From positions 64,763,880 to 64,827,879 of the forward strand of contig CP141132.1 in NCBI GenBank assembly GCA_035236585.1: a stretch of 64,000 nucleotides of DNA, read 5' to 3'. The notes under the pieces are model-generated. The model worked only from the letters and a program-made list of their open reading frames with translations, did not search any database and had not been told where the DNA came from. Both the position numbers and the translations under genes were made by a program. Below, piece after piece: positions 18,225 to 30,109 of this stretch (the stretch's first letter is position 1; each line of letters opens with the position of its first letter). Source of the DNA: Warburgia ugandensis (taxonomy: Eukaryota > Streptophyta > Magnoliopsida > Canellales > Canellaceae).

Positions 18225-18533
18225 AAAGGGCCCCACAGTTCAAGGGTGTTGATATGAAATGAATGGGCCCACTAATATACTTCTCCGAATTTCGGCGTCG
18301 AAAGACCCGAAATGTAACATGGCACGTGTAAATTTGTGGCGTTTCCACTCTCGTCTTCCTCCCACTTTCCTCTCCCCAAAACCTAATTCCCCTCTCCCTC
18401 GCCACTCTTCTTTCCCATTGCAGTTGCTTCGCCTCTCCAGCGCAGCTTCTACCTGCCTCAAAACCCTAGGGTTTCCGTCCTTCTTCCTTCCCTCACTCAC
18501 AAAATCTAGGGTTTCTGTCCTTTCTCTTCTCTC
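18225..18533 (+). promoter_or_regulatory. TIM17 promoter and 5' leader
   Basis: Contains a site II-like TGGGCCC (18264-18270), a G-box core CACGTG (18323-18328), a 14-bp palindromic double telo box AAACCCTAGGGTTT (18461-18474), another AGGGTTT (18508-18514), and a pyrimidine-rich leader with no clear TATA box. Site II elements with telo boxes are known from plant genes for mitochondrial and ribosomal proteins, which suits TIM17. The transcription start is inferred to lie in the CT-rich stretch after about 18340. Confidence 0.65.
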
Positions 18534-19199
18534 ATGGGAACGCCGGAAACTTCTCGAGAACCGTGCCCGGACAGAATCCTGGACGACGTCGGTGGCGCCT
18601 TCGGCATGGGAGCCGTTGGGGGCTCTGTCTTCCATTTCCTGAAAGGCGTCTACAACTCCCCCAAAGGTGACCGTCTCATTGGCGGCTCTCAAGCTGTGCG
18701 CATGAACGCCCCCCGGGTTGGTGGCAGCTTCGCCGTTTGGGGTGGTCTTTTCTCCGCCTTCGACTGTACAATGGTCTACGTCCGCCAGAAAGAAGATCCG
18801 TGGAACTCAATCATCGCCGGTGCTGCTACTGGCGGATTCTTGCAGATGCGGCAAGGACTGGGGCCAGCTTCGAGATCTGCGCTGTTCGGCGGGGTTCTGT
18901 TGGCTCTGATTGAGGGGGCCGGGATCATGTTGAATAAGGTCTTCAGTGCGCAGCCTTTGCCTCCAATAGAAGAAACTATGCCGACTATGCCACCGGGTAT
19001 GCCAGGGGGTTTACCGGGGGGGTTTCCACAGGTGCCATCTCAGGCTTCGGTTGTTGAGAATTCGGGAGATTCTTCATCGTGGTTTGGAGGGTTTTTTGGT
19101 GGGAAGCAGGAGAAGGAGAAAGGAACTGATAGCAAGACAAAGGTCCTGGAGAGTTTTGATACTCCAAGTACGCCTATTCCCTCATTTGAATACAAGTGA
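18534..19199 (+). CDS. TIM17: Mitochondrial inner membrane translocase subunit TIM17
   Basis: Uninterrupted 221-residue protein. TIM17 is a core subunit of the TIM23 complex, which moves presequence-bearing proteins across or into the mitochondrial inner membrane. The N-terminus 'MGTPETSREPCPDRILDD' matches plant TIM17 as I remember it. It is followed by 'GGAFGMGAVGGS' (about residues 21-32) in the first membrane segment, the signature 'DCTMVYVRQKEDPWNSI' (about 78-94), the glycine-rich 'IAGAATGGFLQMRQG', and 'GGVLLALIEGAGIMLNK' in the last membrane segment, giving four hydrophobic segments in the Tim17/22/23 fold. The last 70 or so residues are a plant-type tail rich in proline and glycine, ending in a charged stretch. 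The ATG has G at +4 and follows the CT-rich leader. There is no intron in the frame, as in several plant TIM17 genes. It looks intact and functional. Confidence 0.96.
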   Translation: MGTPETSREPCPDRILDDVGGAFGMGAVGGSVFHFLKGVYNSPKGDRLIGGSQAVRMNAPRVGGSFAVWGGLFSAFDCTMVYVRQKEDPWNSIIAGAATGGFLQMRQGLGPASRSALFGGVLLALIEGAGIMLNKVFSAQPLPPIEETMPTMPPGMPGGLPGGFPQVPSQASVVENSGDSSSWFGGFFGGKQEKEKGTDSKTKVLESFDTPSTPIPSFEYK

Positions 19200-19208
19200 A
19201 TTCTTTTG

Positions 19209-19932
19209 GTAAGACCCGATCTTCATTTTGTTTGGTGTTCTTGTTGCATTTCTTTCTGATTACACTATGTTTAAGAAATTAGAAATGACATGTGTTTCGA
19301 GTTTCCCATTTGTTTATCAGTGGTTTGATGTTTTGTATGGCTTTATATGGTAGCGGCCGAAATTTCTTTGGCATTGAATTAGGTTATTCAGGAAGAATAG
19401 GTTGTTCCTGCTCTATACCGTCAAGAATTCCTGACTATATGGGAACAATATCCATCTTGACAAGAAATTATCTAGATGTTAAGATGTCTATGACTCTCCC
19501 TCACACACAAAAATTCCTGTTGAACTCCATGGACCAAGAGAATTTCGTCCGTTCTCATACATGGATATTGTACATCCCTAGTAATGAACCTGTAGAGAGT
19601 TTCACATCATGCATCTTGCCAAAGTTCACTATGTCCTTAGTGTACCACCATGAAACAACCATTTGACTTAATGCTTCTTGTTAACTGTTTGATCCAATGC
19701 TACATGTTCATCTTTGTAAGCTTTGTTAAACCAAGAAGCTTTCTGGTCCAGCTAAGCATATGATAATTCTGGTTTTTTACTTGTTACACCCAATGAAATT
19801 TTCTGCAGTTTTTCTAATGAGTGTTGCTAGGGAAATGTGGTCTTTGGATATGCATCTTTAGATATTGTAAATAGGAGTTGGATACTTCAGTTCAACACTA
19901 CCACTAATTACGTTATCTTTCTTTTTTATCAG
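19209..19932 (+). other. Candidate intron in the TIM17 3'UTR
   Basis: Nine bases after the TGA there is a strong donor, TTTTG/GTAAGA (intron would start at 19209). A strong acceptor with a T-rich tract, CTTTTTTATCAG, ends at 19932. A donor this close to the stop would not be expected to trigger nonsense-mediated decay. No clear AATAAA signal lies before the acceptor, which fits an extended, spliced 3'UTR. This is inference from consensus only. Confidence 0.3.
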
Positions 19933-22475
19933 AGTTAACTGCAAGTCCCCAAAAATCAAGCAACTCTCTTACAATTTAGAGAGAGATTAGGCAACTCTCA
20001 TAAAAATTTGAAGGACATATGCAACATGTTGTATGCGGTCTTCTAGCATGTATTTAGCTGCGTCTCCTTGTCATATTCCTTCTCAAATATCTTGATAACC
20101 ATAGCTGGGTATGTGCAAGGATCCAAAGTAGATTGGCAAGTTCATCGAAATCGAATATGGATTTGAAACCATCTCTACAAATTCCTACACTTCTTCTGAA
20201 GTCAGAGCTTCCTTTCAAACTTTTTCTTATCGGTCTCCATAATGCTTTCAAAGAATGACCCGCAAGGGAAGATCCTGTTGGAGTGATGAAATCAATCGAT
20301 GCAACTGTCAATGATACCCGCAGTCTCATGAATTGTTTGGTCTACAATTGAATTGCTACTAATGGATTTGACCAAGCAAACCCTGTAATTTCTCTTTCAG
20401 CTTTACAACAGCTATTAGGTATCATGATCAGCCAACTGTAAATGAGTAAGCCCTTGGTGCCACCTTGAAGCTTCGAATCAATTCAGCCTGCTAGTTTTGG
20501 CCAGTTGGTTGACTTTCTTCTCAAACATTTGCTTCAGTTGCCTACCAAAAGAAACCCCTCGTGTTCCATGCACACATGCAGATTGTCAAAGATACCTATA
20601 ATGATGACTTGATTGGATGGCTTGCATTTGCGCAAGCCCTAACTTTTTCCTTCATGCCCAATAACTTCTTGAGTTGAGTTTGATCTACCCTCCCATTAGG
20701 CTCACACAGGCTTGAATGGATGAATACTCAGGATCTTCTATGGAATTTTACATGATGGAATAATGGTTAGTGTGGGTTCAGCAAGTTAGTATGAAGCATA
20801 TCTAGTTTAGTAAGCGAGTGTGAAGAATATCCAGGACCTTTGCCACCTGCTCCAGACATTTCCAGGATGTTAGAAAGTTTCAGTTATGTCATTGGCATGT
20901 TGAGCATTCGTTCCATGGCTTACCTATCTGATTAGACCTGATAGTCACGATGGCTGGAAAGTCTAGGAATTGTCTTCAGGAAGAAATGTTCTTAAAGTTG
21001 TTTTCTTCAAAGATTTGGTTAAGATCTTAGATGTAGATTGATTAAAAAACGTAGATCTGATTAATATTCTTATATGTTGATTCATTGAAAAATGTCAGTC
21101 TCCATAAGACAGATGACATAGATCCCATGGTGCTTTAGGAGCAGTTGGCAAGTGGGTGGGTTTACTTTGGTTATTTGAGAATGAAGATGCTCAGAGTCTT
21201 TTTGACAGCACTGATGGAATCTTTTCCAGTTTTTTGGTTGCCAAAATGAGAAATGTGTTTAGCTAAACAGGTATCCTGGGAAGGATTCTTCACTTCTGCA
21301 TTGCTGGTAGGATGAATTTTCAATTTTTGAAAGTTTGCATCTCCATCTCGCTGGACCCAGAAAGGGGCATGAGAATTGAGTTGCCAAGCATTGCCTTCAT
21401 TATGTATTTTCTGTTGTTATAGATGGACTTGTATTTGAAAATTTTTTTTCTGTTTCCTCAGACCTAGTTGAGACTTTGATCTCATTCTTATATAATGTTG
21501 CATGTTCTTAGTTTGTGCTTAGCAAATACATTTATTTTCAAGGCCGGCTTACCTTAAGTAGTCCTTGTTTGTTCTTCTTGGTTTTCAAGGAACGATCAAG
21601 ATATCGTGGCTCAGTTTTGGTCGCTTGTCTACAACTTTGGCATAAGGATGATTCTTCCGCTGTTAGTCGCGCATATCTCCTTGCATCTGAGTAATATTTG
21701 GTGCAGTATATCCATCTGCATCCCAAGTTTTTTCTTCTTCGGCCTATTTAATTGGTTCCAATGTTGTGTTTTCGTCATAGATTCGTTTATTGTTATCTTT
21801 ACTTCAACAGTCTTTTCATGCTGCACTTGACTATACTTATTTATAGTCTCATCATATATATTTTTAAAACTTCTCAAATTTGAGATGTATGCTCATTTCC
21901 TATAGAACATGGTGTATATATGGACTGGTGATGCTTGAAGATTCAGTAGATGTGCCAAGTTATTGATCCTTTCCCGTTTGTAGTTTCTACAAGAATCTAT
22001 TCAATTGTAGAAGCTGTTTCCCTCCTTTGGAGAAATGATAATGGATAATGCCCCTATGCACCAACCTCCTATGGGTATATAGATGGCGTCCGGGCCAATC
22101 AGAACACAGTTCACTCATTTCCGATACCTTATTTGTCTGCTTTCTTCTCGTATGCCTTGTTTTGGTGCTCTTTTTTCTCTGTGAGAATGTTTTGAGGAGA
22201 CCTGCTCTGGAGTCTGCATTACGATTCTTAATTGTGGTAGGAAGGCAAGATATATGGTGACATACGGGTGCTTATCATGCGTAATGGTTCTTAGAATAAT
22301 TGAACTTAAAGAAATTCAAAGCTTCGGGTCTGGAGATTTCTTTTAGTATAGCAAGGTATAAGAATCGTGGATTAAGTTATTTCAGAGTAGCAATACTTTT
22401 TTCTTGTATTTGTAACCTTAAAAAATATATGAACTCGTTTAATATTTCAGATATGCGCTTATACAATTTTATCTA
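19933..22475. other. Intergenic region downstream of TIM17
   Basis: May hold the distal 3'UTR of TIM17. A 91-codon minus-strand frame at 20054-20329 (with 'LKALWRPIRKSLKGSSDFRR') is the only stretch with slightly gene-like composition. I do not recognise it and nothing convincing flanks it. Nothing else is identifiable. Confidence 0.4.
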
Positions 22476-22490
22476 TATTTTAAGGTTGCA

Positions 22491-22618
22491 GGTTTAAGAC
22501 GTGGAAATAGTCTCTTGCAAAATGCAAGGTAGGGCTGCATACTATTGACCTTTGTAGTCTATCCCGTTCCCTAACCTTGCATACACAGGAGCTTGGTGTG
22601 TACCGAGCCTGCCCTTTT
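22491..22618 (+). mobile_element. Au-type SINE, 5'-truncated
   Basis: Contains the Au SINE body motif 'CTTGCAAAATGCAAGGTAGG' (from about 22513), then 'GCTGCATACTATTGACC', and a T-rich end. A 15-bp target duplication flanks it: TATTTTAAGGTTGCA at 22476-22490 and TATTTTTAGGTTGCA at 22619-22633, 14 of 15 matching. The A box and 5' half are missing, and the copy starts at the B-box-like GGTTTAAGAC. Au SINEs are tRNA-derived retroposons widespread in angiosperms. Confidence 0.82.
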
Positions 22619-22633
22619 TATTTTTAGGTTGCA

Positions 22634-23748
22634 AATACGGAGAGAAAAATTCACTACTTCGGAATCAACTTAAATATGTGATTCTTATTTCTGTCCCAAG
22701 CAGCTTTGTTTTAAAGAAGTTCCAACTATAATATCCTAATCTATGTTGGTAAATCAAAGGTTAAAATCATCTTGCCATGGAATGTGTCTCCCAGTAAACA
22801 GGCCCTCATTTCGTTTGTGGTATTTGTAGTTTTGCGCGTTTAGCTTAATAGAAGGTGCTCTGAGTTAATAATACATGGTGGGAGGGCTTGATGGGACCTA
22901 AGTTTAAGTCTGAAAATTATGGTGTAACCTAACATCAAAAGAGTTTTGTGATGGATGTTCGACCCATGCATGTAATGTTGACTGTACCCTAATTGGTGTG
23001 AGTCCATCATTCAAAAACGAAGAAAAGTGGATTTCACCCCTCCATCATTAAAGCTCATTAGGAAGTGAATGTCAATTATCTGGAAATTGTTCTATGCTAT
23101 CTAGTTGGACGGTCTGCCTGCGTTTGGAAATGCAAACCAGACATGCCTCAGATGTGGACGATTTGACTCGTTCACTTTGTTCATTCTGTCCTATACATGG
23201 TGACTGTAAAAGTGCATGATCATTGGACGCTTCTGGCTGCAATTTTTTTAGTTGAATATCTGCCTAGTCATGATTATTAAATTCAAAACAGACTAGCTAG
23301 AATCATACTATGATTATGAATTTTGGCGTCGTTGTTCAGCCAATCTAAGGAAGGTTTAGGCCTATCAAGATTGAGTTTCCAATGAGTGTTAATCATTTTC
23401 CATTTAGTAACGGGGTCTAGGCTTGGTTCTGTTTTATGGTATGGTCTTTTTTCTCTCTCTCTCTGGTCCAAAACTTTTTTGGTAGAAAGATTTGCATGGG
23501 AATTCCTTCCATCACAATCACGAGAACTGCGGCCTCCCAAACCAGGGATATCGAAGAACAATGTGAATGGCAGAAAGAATGTATGGGCTTCAACACAGTT
23601 ATCAAGTGGGTAACGCTCTCTCTAAATCTATGGTATAAACAAAGCACACAGTCTATCTATCAAGCAAACATCCCTTGACCAACTATTGGACGGCCTTGCC
23701 AATTGGGGAGTTTGCTTCGTACATAGTATTATTTTATATATGATCTTA
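22634..23748. other. Intergenic DNA between SINEs
   Basis: No gene, RNA or known repeat recognised. A short CT run lies near 23451. Frames here are short and overlap on both strands with no family likeness. Confidence 0.5.
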
Positions 23749-23765
23749 TTTAATATAGTATAGAA

Positions 23766-23937
23766 GGGAGCCTTGGCTTAATAATCAAGTTGTTATTGTG
23801 TGACCTAGAGGTCATGAGTTCGAGTCATATAAACAGCCTTTTGCAAAATGCAAGGTAAGGTTGCATACAATAAGTTCTTTGTGGCCTTGACCGTTCCTAC
23901 AGGAGTTTTGTGTATCGGGTTATCCATTTTTTATTAC
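23766..23937 (+). mobile_element. Au-type SINE, full length
   Basis: Starts GGAGCCTTGGCTTAATAATC, with a polymerase III A box (about 23773-23789) and a B box GAGTTCGAGTC (23816-23826). The body motif 'CTTTTGCAAAATGCAAGG' and a T-rich tail follow. Target duplication: TTAATATAGTATAGA (left, about 23750-23764) against TTAATATAGTGTAGA (right, 23938-23952), one mismatch. Length of about 170 bp is normal for the family. Confidence 0.88.
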
Positions 23938-23952
23938 TTAATATAGTGTAGA

Positions 23953-25311
23953 TAACAATATAATGTATCATACGTTTCTGTAATTTACAAAGAAGAAAAT
24001 GTAGAAAGGTATTATGGAAATAGGTTGGCTAGTTCCAGAGCATCAAGCTTAAAGTATGTCGTATGAAAAAGTTGTGGAAGTAGACTTCCGTTTCCTAGAG
24101 GATTTGAAGGTTGATGTACAATGTAGCTTACCGGGCTGGATTTTAGAGAGCCAAAGGCCTAATTGCTTTAGTTCGGAGCTGTTGGCAGTGTGTTTTCACT
24201 TCAATTTGGTACTTGGAAAGTGGCTTCACTTATACTTTAGATTCCACCTTATCCTTTGTAGCTGGAATGATTGGATCAACGGTCTAGATCATCCATTGCG
24301 TGCTCATTCATACAAAAGTGTGTAACTATACGGTTACTTGGCATATTGTCAGGTACAAATGGGGCCAATATTTAATGATCAGAATGACCCCCTTCTTAGA
24401 TAGGAAGGACAATGGGTGAGATCTAAAATAATATAGGGCCCAAGTTTCTTAACTACCAAAACTCAGTTTGAAAAAAGAAAAAGAAAGTTAATACTAACTA
24501 CTTCAAACTAAAGTAAAAGGTCGTATCGTAATTAATCTTCTATTTATAATAGCTTTTTAAAGGTAGCAAGGATCAAATCGGGTTAAGGTTGATAAAGGGA
24601 GGAGAATAGCATGTCCTATAAAAGAAAGAAGACACTGGCATTTCCCTGCTTTAGAGGGAGGGATACATCAAAACCTCTTCTTCTTTCCACTTCATGAACC
24701 ATAAGGGAGATTAATCAAGTGGTATGTATTCGTAGCATCCAAACTTGATCAACCTTTCAGTTTGCAAGGTGCTACTTGACCATTCTTGCGGATGGTGCAA
24801 TTGGAAATTCACTCAACTTGGTGTATTCTTTGCTAATTCTGAATTTTCAATTATGGAAAATATTATATGCACACATCAGTCATTCATTTGAAAATGATGA
24901 GTCAATTATTTGTAATTTTAGTTTGGAAGAATTTATTAGTCTATAAGCAACTCATAGAAGTGCAGAATATGGGGGACAAAGAAAGGGACACCCATGTAAG
25001 TTGCCATATAGACTGAATTTTGCATGAGAGCCCTCCTCTGGATGATCTGATATATTTAATTAACTCCTGACATGATGTGTTGTAATCTTTAAATCATTTT
25101 AATTTGTATAACCATAGCATTTGGAAAATTCTACTTCCGATCAAAGGTAATGGACGTATAGAAACATTGGACAGCACAATTGTCTAGATTCAATGACAAA
25201 CAACACAATAATTAAGATGAAGAATTATCTAATGCCTAGTTAAAAGGGAAAGCAACAACTCTAACCTACAACGAGATGTTGAATTATCAACAATTAGTTG
25301 TGCTAGATATT
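23953..25311. other. Intergenic region, one possible core promoter
   Basis: No recognisable gene. CCTATAAAAGAAAG at about 24613 is TATA-like and is followed 40-90 bp later by a CT-rich stretch, which could be a promoter or the U3/R part of an unrecognised LTR. A weak plus-strand frame at 24056-24325 has no family likeness. Confidence 0.35.
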
Positions 25312-25316
25312 GTTGT

Positions 25317-25992
25317 TGTTGAGATTTAAAAGGTGGGTTCCACAAGTAATTTGGCTAAAGAGCTTATACGTGTATGCTTTCCTTTTGGCTTAGGAAAGAA
25401 GGAATAAGATAGAAATAGAAAGTGAGAATGAGAGTCTCCATATACAAGTTTTTCTCTTATGGGTTTCATCTTTAAGCTAGTAAGAGAAGAAGCGAGAAAG
25501 AAGAGTTTTCGTCCTTGGGAAAAAGAGGAATAAGAAGAAGAATATAATCCTCTTTCAAGCTTTCCAACATGCTATTTCTCACCACACTTCATAGCTACAT
25601 CTTTGCTTGATTTGCGGGTTCGTGAAGTATATCTATAGAGGCTGTTGCTTCTCTAAAGGTGATTTTGAAAGATTATTGCAACTTTTGATGAAAGTTTTTT
25701 ACACTTTTCATTGTTGTTATTCTAGGAATATCTGTCTTTTTGAATATTTCAATTCCTCTATAGTTGCTTGAGAAAATATTTTTATATTCACATTGTTACT
25801 TAGTAGAGATTTGCTTGCATTAGTTCTCATGGCTTTCCTTTCTACTTTTAAGGGATTTTCCTAGTAAAAATGCTAGTGTCTCAATCTTGGTTGCTAACTT
25901 TAATTTGTGTTTCTGTAGTTACATTGAATATTATTGTTTGTGGGTGTTCCATTGATTTGCACATGGATGGAAAAGCTCATTGGTATTTAGCA
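25317..25992 (+). repeat. Left LTR of copia 2
   Basis: TGTTGAGATTT... to ...TTTAGCA, about 676 bp. The counterpart pieces are at 30045-30110, 31050-31277 and 35297-35630. Shared landmarks include 'CATGCTATTTCT' and 'TTTAGTTTGTG'-like sequence near the 3' end. Confidence 0.8.
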
Positions 25993-25994
25993 AG

Positions 25995-26008
25995 TGGTAT
26001 TAGAGTTA
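25995..26008 (+). other. Primer binding site of copia 2
   Basis: TGGTATTAGAGTTATG-like sequence just after the LTR, close to TGGTATCAGAGC, complementary to initiator tRNA-Met. Confidence 0.7.
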
Positions 26009-26040
26009 TGATTTGACCTAATCTTTTATATGTAAAATGA

Positions 26041-29000
26041 TGGAGGATACCAAAATTCATATGATTAGCTTGAATGGGAATAATTGGATAACATAGAAGA
26101 TGTAGATAAAGGATTAGTTATACTACAAGGAGTTATATACAACCATTAAGAGTGATGAGATTAAAGTGGAAAACATAATTGATGATGGTTGGAAAAACCT
26201 CCATTGAAAAGCCATTGGAATCATTCTAGAATGATTGTACGACAATGTCTTTCATCATAACTCCACAAGAACATCAACACAATGACTTTGGAATAAGTTA
26301 GAAGGGTCATATGAGAGAAATGTTCAAGGAAACAAAGCTTTCTTGATTTTAATGCTTGTGAATTTGAAATATAGAGAAGGAACTTCAGTTATAAAACATT
26401 TGAATGAGATTCAAAGTATTGTGAATCATCTCTCCTTTATGAAGTTGGTAGTTGATGATGGATTGGGTCTCCTCTATGAAGTTAATACTTGATGATGGAT
26501 ATCGTACATTGTTACTTCTTAGTTATTTATTGGATAATTGGGAAACATTGGTGGTATTTTTTGAGTAATTTTGTACTGAGTAGAGTTGTAGACATGAGTC
26601 ATGTAACAAGAAATTTGTTGAATGAAGAGACAAGAAGGAAGTCACTTGGTTCTTCTCAAAGGAAAAGCTCTTGTAAATGAAAACTAGGGGAGCACTAAAA
26701 GTAGAAATTTTAATAACCATGGAAGATTTAAATAAAGGTCTAAATCTTGAAAATGATTTACTTAATTCTGCTACAACAAACAAGGCCATATGGAAACAGA
26801 GTACAAGAAATTGAAAATGGAGAAAAATAAGAAGAAAAAGAAGGCATTATCATTGATTTTAATGGAGAGGCTATCATATCTTCCAGTTGTAAAAGGTCAT
26901 GTTTAAGTCTTACTTATAAAGATGCAAATCGGGTGAGTGACATAGGTGCTTCCTAACATGCTACCCCATAGAAAATTCACATCTAACAAGTTAGGTGACT
27001 TTGGTGCTATGATAGTGGAAACTAGTGGCACTTAAAAAATTGTGAGAATGGGCAATGTTTGTATTAAGACCAATGCTGATTGTAGTTTGGTTCTCTAGGA
27101 TATGATGTATGTGTCAAATCTTCATATGAATTTGATCTCTTAGGAAAACTATATAAGGGGACTTCAATGGTCACTTTAGTAATGGGCATTTGAAAATTAC
27201 CAAAATATCTCTTATTGTGGCAAGAGGTACTAGTTATTGTGTTTTGTACAAGATGTAAGCACATATATCTAGGTGTGAGGTAAATGCAACAAAGAAAAAT
27301 ATCTCTATAGATTTGTCACACACACAACTAGGCCGCAAGAAGAAACAACATAGAGTTTTTGTAGAATGTAACTTTATGTTGTTTTTTGAATGCATTTTTT
27401 TCTACTTAAGTAGTTTTAGTTGAATAAAGAGGATTCTTTTGCTAATTTGTGCCATACACATACTTGTACTCATTAGTTGGTTAGAAAACAACATAGAGTA
27501 AACCTTTGATCCTTCCACAAAAATAATGTGTTGAAACTTCTTTATTGTGATGTTTGGAGATGCTTCTTATTTCATTATTTTCATAAATGTTGCTTCTAGA
27601 AAAGTATTGGTACATGCTTTGAAAACTAAAGCTTGGGTTCTTGAAGTATTTAGAGCTTTTCATGCTATGGTAGAAAGAAAAATAACTAAACCTTTGAAGT
27701 GTATTTGCATAGACAATTATGATGAGTACATAGGGTATTTTAATGTGTATTACAGATTCAATGACATTTGGCATGAGAAAAAAATTCCTAAGACACCATA
27801 GGATAACAATGCAAAACAAAAGATGAATTACACTATTATGTAAAGAAATAGGTATATGTTATCACATGCAAAATTACCAAAATCTTACCGAGGTGTAAGT
27901 TGTGAGTAATACATGTTACTTTATAAACCCATCTATATCAAGCTCCTTTAAATGGAGATGTACTAGAAAAGGTGTAGTCATGATATTTTTTTTATGAACA
28001 TTTAAGTGTGTTTGGTTATAGGACATTTGTGCATGTACCTAAAGATGAGAGGTCAAAGCTTGATAATAAAGGCAAGCGATGCATTTTCTTGAATTGTGCA
28101 AACGAAAAGTTTAATTAATGCAACATTATCTATTTGCTATGAATGTAATTAGAAGATGAGATATGGCACTTCTCAAATACTAAATAGTTGAAGAATTAAA
28201 AGAAGGGGTTGAGCAACTGCATGATTTGATTCATATTTATCCAGCTCTTCAAACCGTGATGTGTAATGATGATGGAGGATATGTGTAAGAAGATCCTTAT
28301 GATGAAGTTTCTAAGGCGACTACAGATGATGTTGAACACAAGGGAGAGGGAGAGTAGCCCCAACTACAACTACGTGTAGAAAATAAGTTAAGAAGGTCAA
28401 ATGGGAAGTGAAAAGTATCTACCATGTATTTACAAGAGTATGCAATGTCTTATGAGGGTAAACCATAGAGTTACTAAGAAGTTCTAGCTTATAGGGCCGC
28501 AAGGAAGTAGTTGAGAGCTATCAAAGAGGAACATAGAGCCTTGGATAACAATCATGTTTCTAACTTGGTGGAGATCAAAAGGTAAGAAAATACTAAAGTG
28601 TAAGTAGGTAATCGGGTAAAAAATGAAAGACAATAGCTCACAACCAGTGTGCAAGGCAATGTTAGTTGTGAAAGGTTTTGAGTAAAGAAAACACATTGAC
28701 TTTGATGTAATTTTCTCTCTAGTTGTGAAGATATCATTTACCAAAGTGTTGACGACAAGTATAAACTTGGAGATTGCGCAATTAGATATGAATATTGCCT
28801 TTCTCTGTTTTGAGTTGGAAAAAGAGATTTATATGGATTATCCAAAAGGTTTTGTTATTAAAGGCCAAGAAGACGTGGTTTGTAAGCTAAGGAAGAGCTT
28901 ATACTGGTTGAAACAAGTCTCGTGATAATGGTACAATAAGTTTGATTAATTTAAGGTGGATAATGAATATAGGAAAATGACTTGAGATCATTTTTTGTTA

Positions 29001-30030
29001 ATTAAGAAACCTTTTTAATGGGAATTTCATTATTCTCTTCATCTATGTTGATCACATGCTAGTTATTGGTTAGGATATTGCAAAAATTGATAGTTTAAAG
29101 AAAGAACCAAACAAGTCCTTTGCTATTAAGGACTTAGGATTAGTACAACAAATGTTGGATATAAAAATCACTTGTGATTAGAGGTTGGAAAGCTATGGAT
29201 ATCATATAAAAAGTACATCGAGAAAATACCTCAAATGTTTTACATGGAAAAGGTGAATCCTGTTAGTACTCCACTTAAGAGACATTTCTATCTAACTAAA
29301 GCAAGTTGTTCTTCAAATGAAAAAAAAGAAGAAGAAGAAGAAGAAAGAAGAAGAAATGAAGAAAATCCCCAATCCTTAACTCTATGGAGTTTGGTGTGCA
29401 CCATGGGATGTACGAGGACCTATATTGCATATCTAGTTGGCATAGTTAGCAGGTATGCTAATCTTGGTAAAGAGCATTAGGCACCATAAAGTGGCTTATG
29501 AGGTATCTTAGAGGTGCTTCTAAAATATGCTTATGCTTTGGAGGTGGTAAGTCTATGTTAGAAGGTTATACAAACGCAAACATGGTTGGAGATATTGACA
29601 GTAAGAGATATACTTCGACATATGTATTCACTTTTGTAGGTGGAGTAGTGTCATGGTAGTCTAAGTTACAGAAATGTGTGGCCTTATTTACTATAGAGGT
29701 CGAGTATATAGCTACCACTAAAGCTTGCAAGGAATTGTTGTGGACAAAGAGATTCTTAAAAGAACTTGGTTGAATTAGCACATGTATATTGTCCATTACA
29801 ACAACCCAATCATCATTGACTTGAGCAAGAATCCAAGTTTTCATTCTAAGTCTATGTATATGGATGCCAGATATAATTGGATAAGGGTTGCACTTGAAGA
29901 GGAGAATTTTTAACTTGAGAAGATCTATATCAGCAAGAGTGGATTTGATATAATGGTAAAGGCCTTAATTATTAATAATCATGAGTTTAGGTCCATGGCA
30001 TGCAGCATGCATATGATAGTTCCCTTGTCA
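26041..30030 (+). pseudogene. Copia 2 gag-pol remnants
   Basis: Fragments in the copia order: a gag start like 'MISLNGNNW' (26041 onward), an integrase core piece 'KPLKCICIDNYDEY' near 27690, a capsid-to-RT stretch, RT near 28760-28920 with '[19 protein letters not shown]' and '[11 protein letters not shown]', and RNase H near 29580-29770. The pieces parallel the younger copia element. Broken by dozens of changes. Confidence 0.8.
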
Positions 30031-30109
30031 TGTTTGAAGGGAGATTATTGAGTTTCTCCTCCTCATTAGGTGCGTCCCAAAAATAACTTGGCTTAAAGAG
30101 CCCATACAT

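Noticed and set aside
18461-18474. AAACCCTAGGGTTT as an interstitial telomere repeat
   Set aside because: Only two units head to head, next to a gene start. It fits promoter telo boxes, not a telomeric array.
18240-18692. 150-codon minus-strand frame overlapping the start of TIM17
   Set aside because: It is the shadow of the TIM17 frame and its CT-rich leader; the plus-strand protein is clearly conserved.
20054-20329. 91-codon minus-strand frame with somewhat protein-like composition
   Set aside because: No family recognised, no continuation up- or downstream and no supporting signals. A protein search would decide; I do not call a gene.
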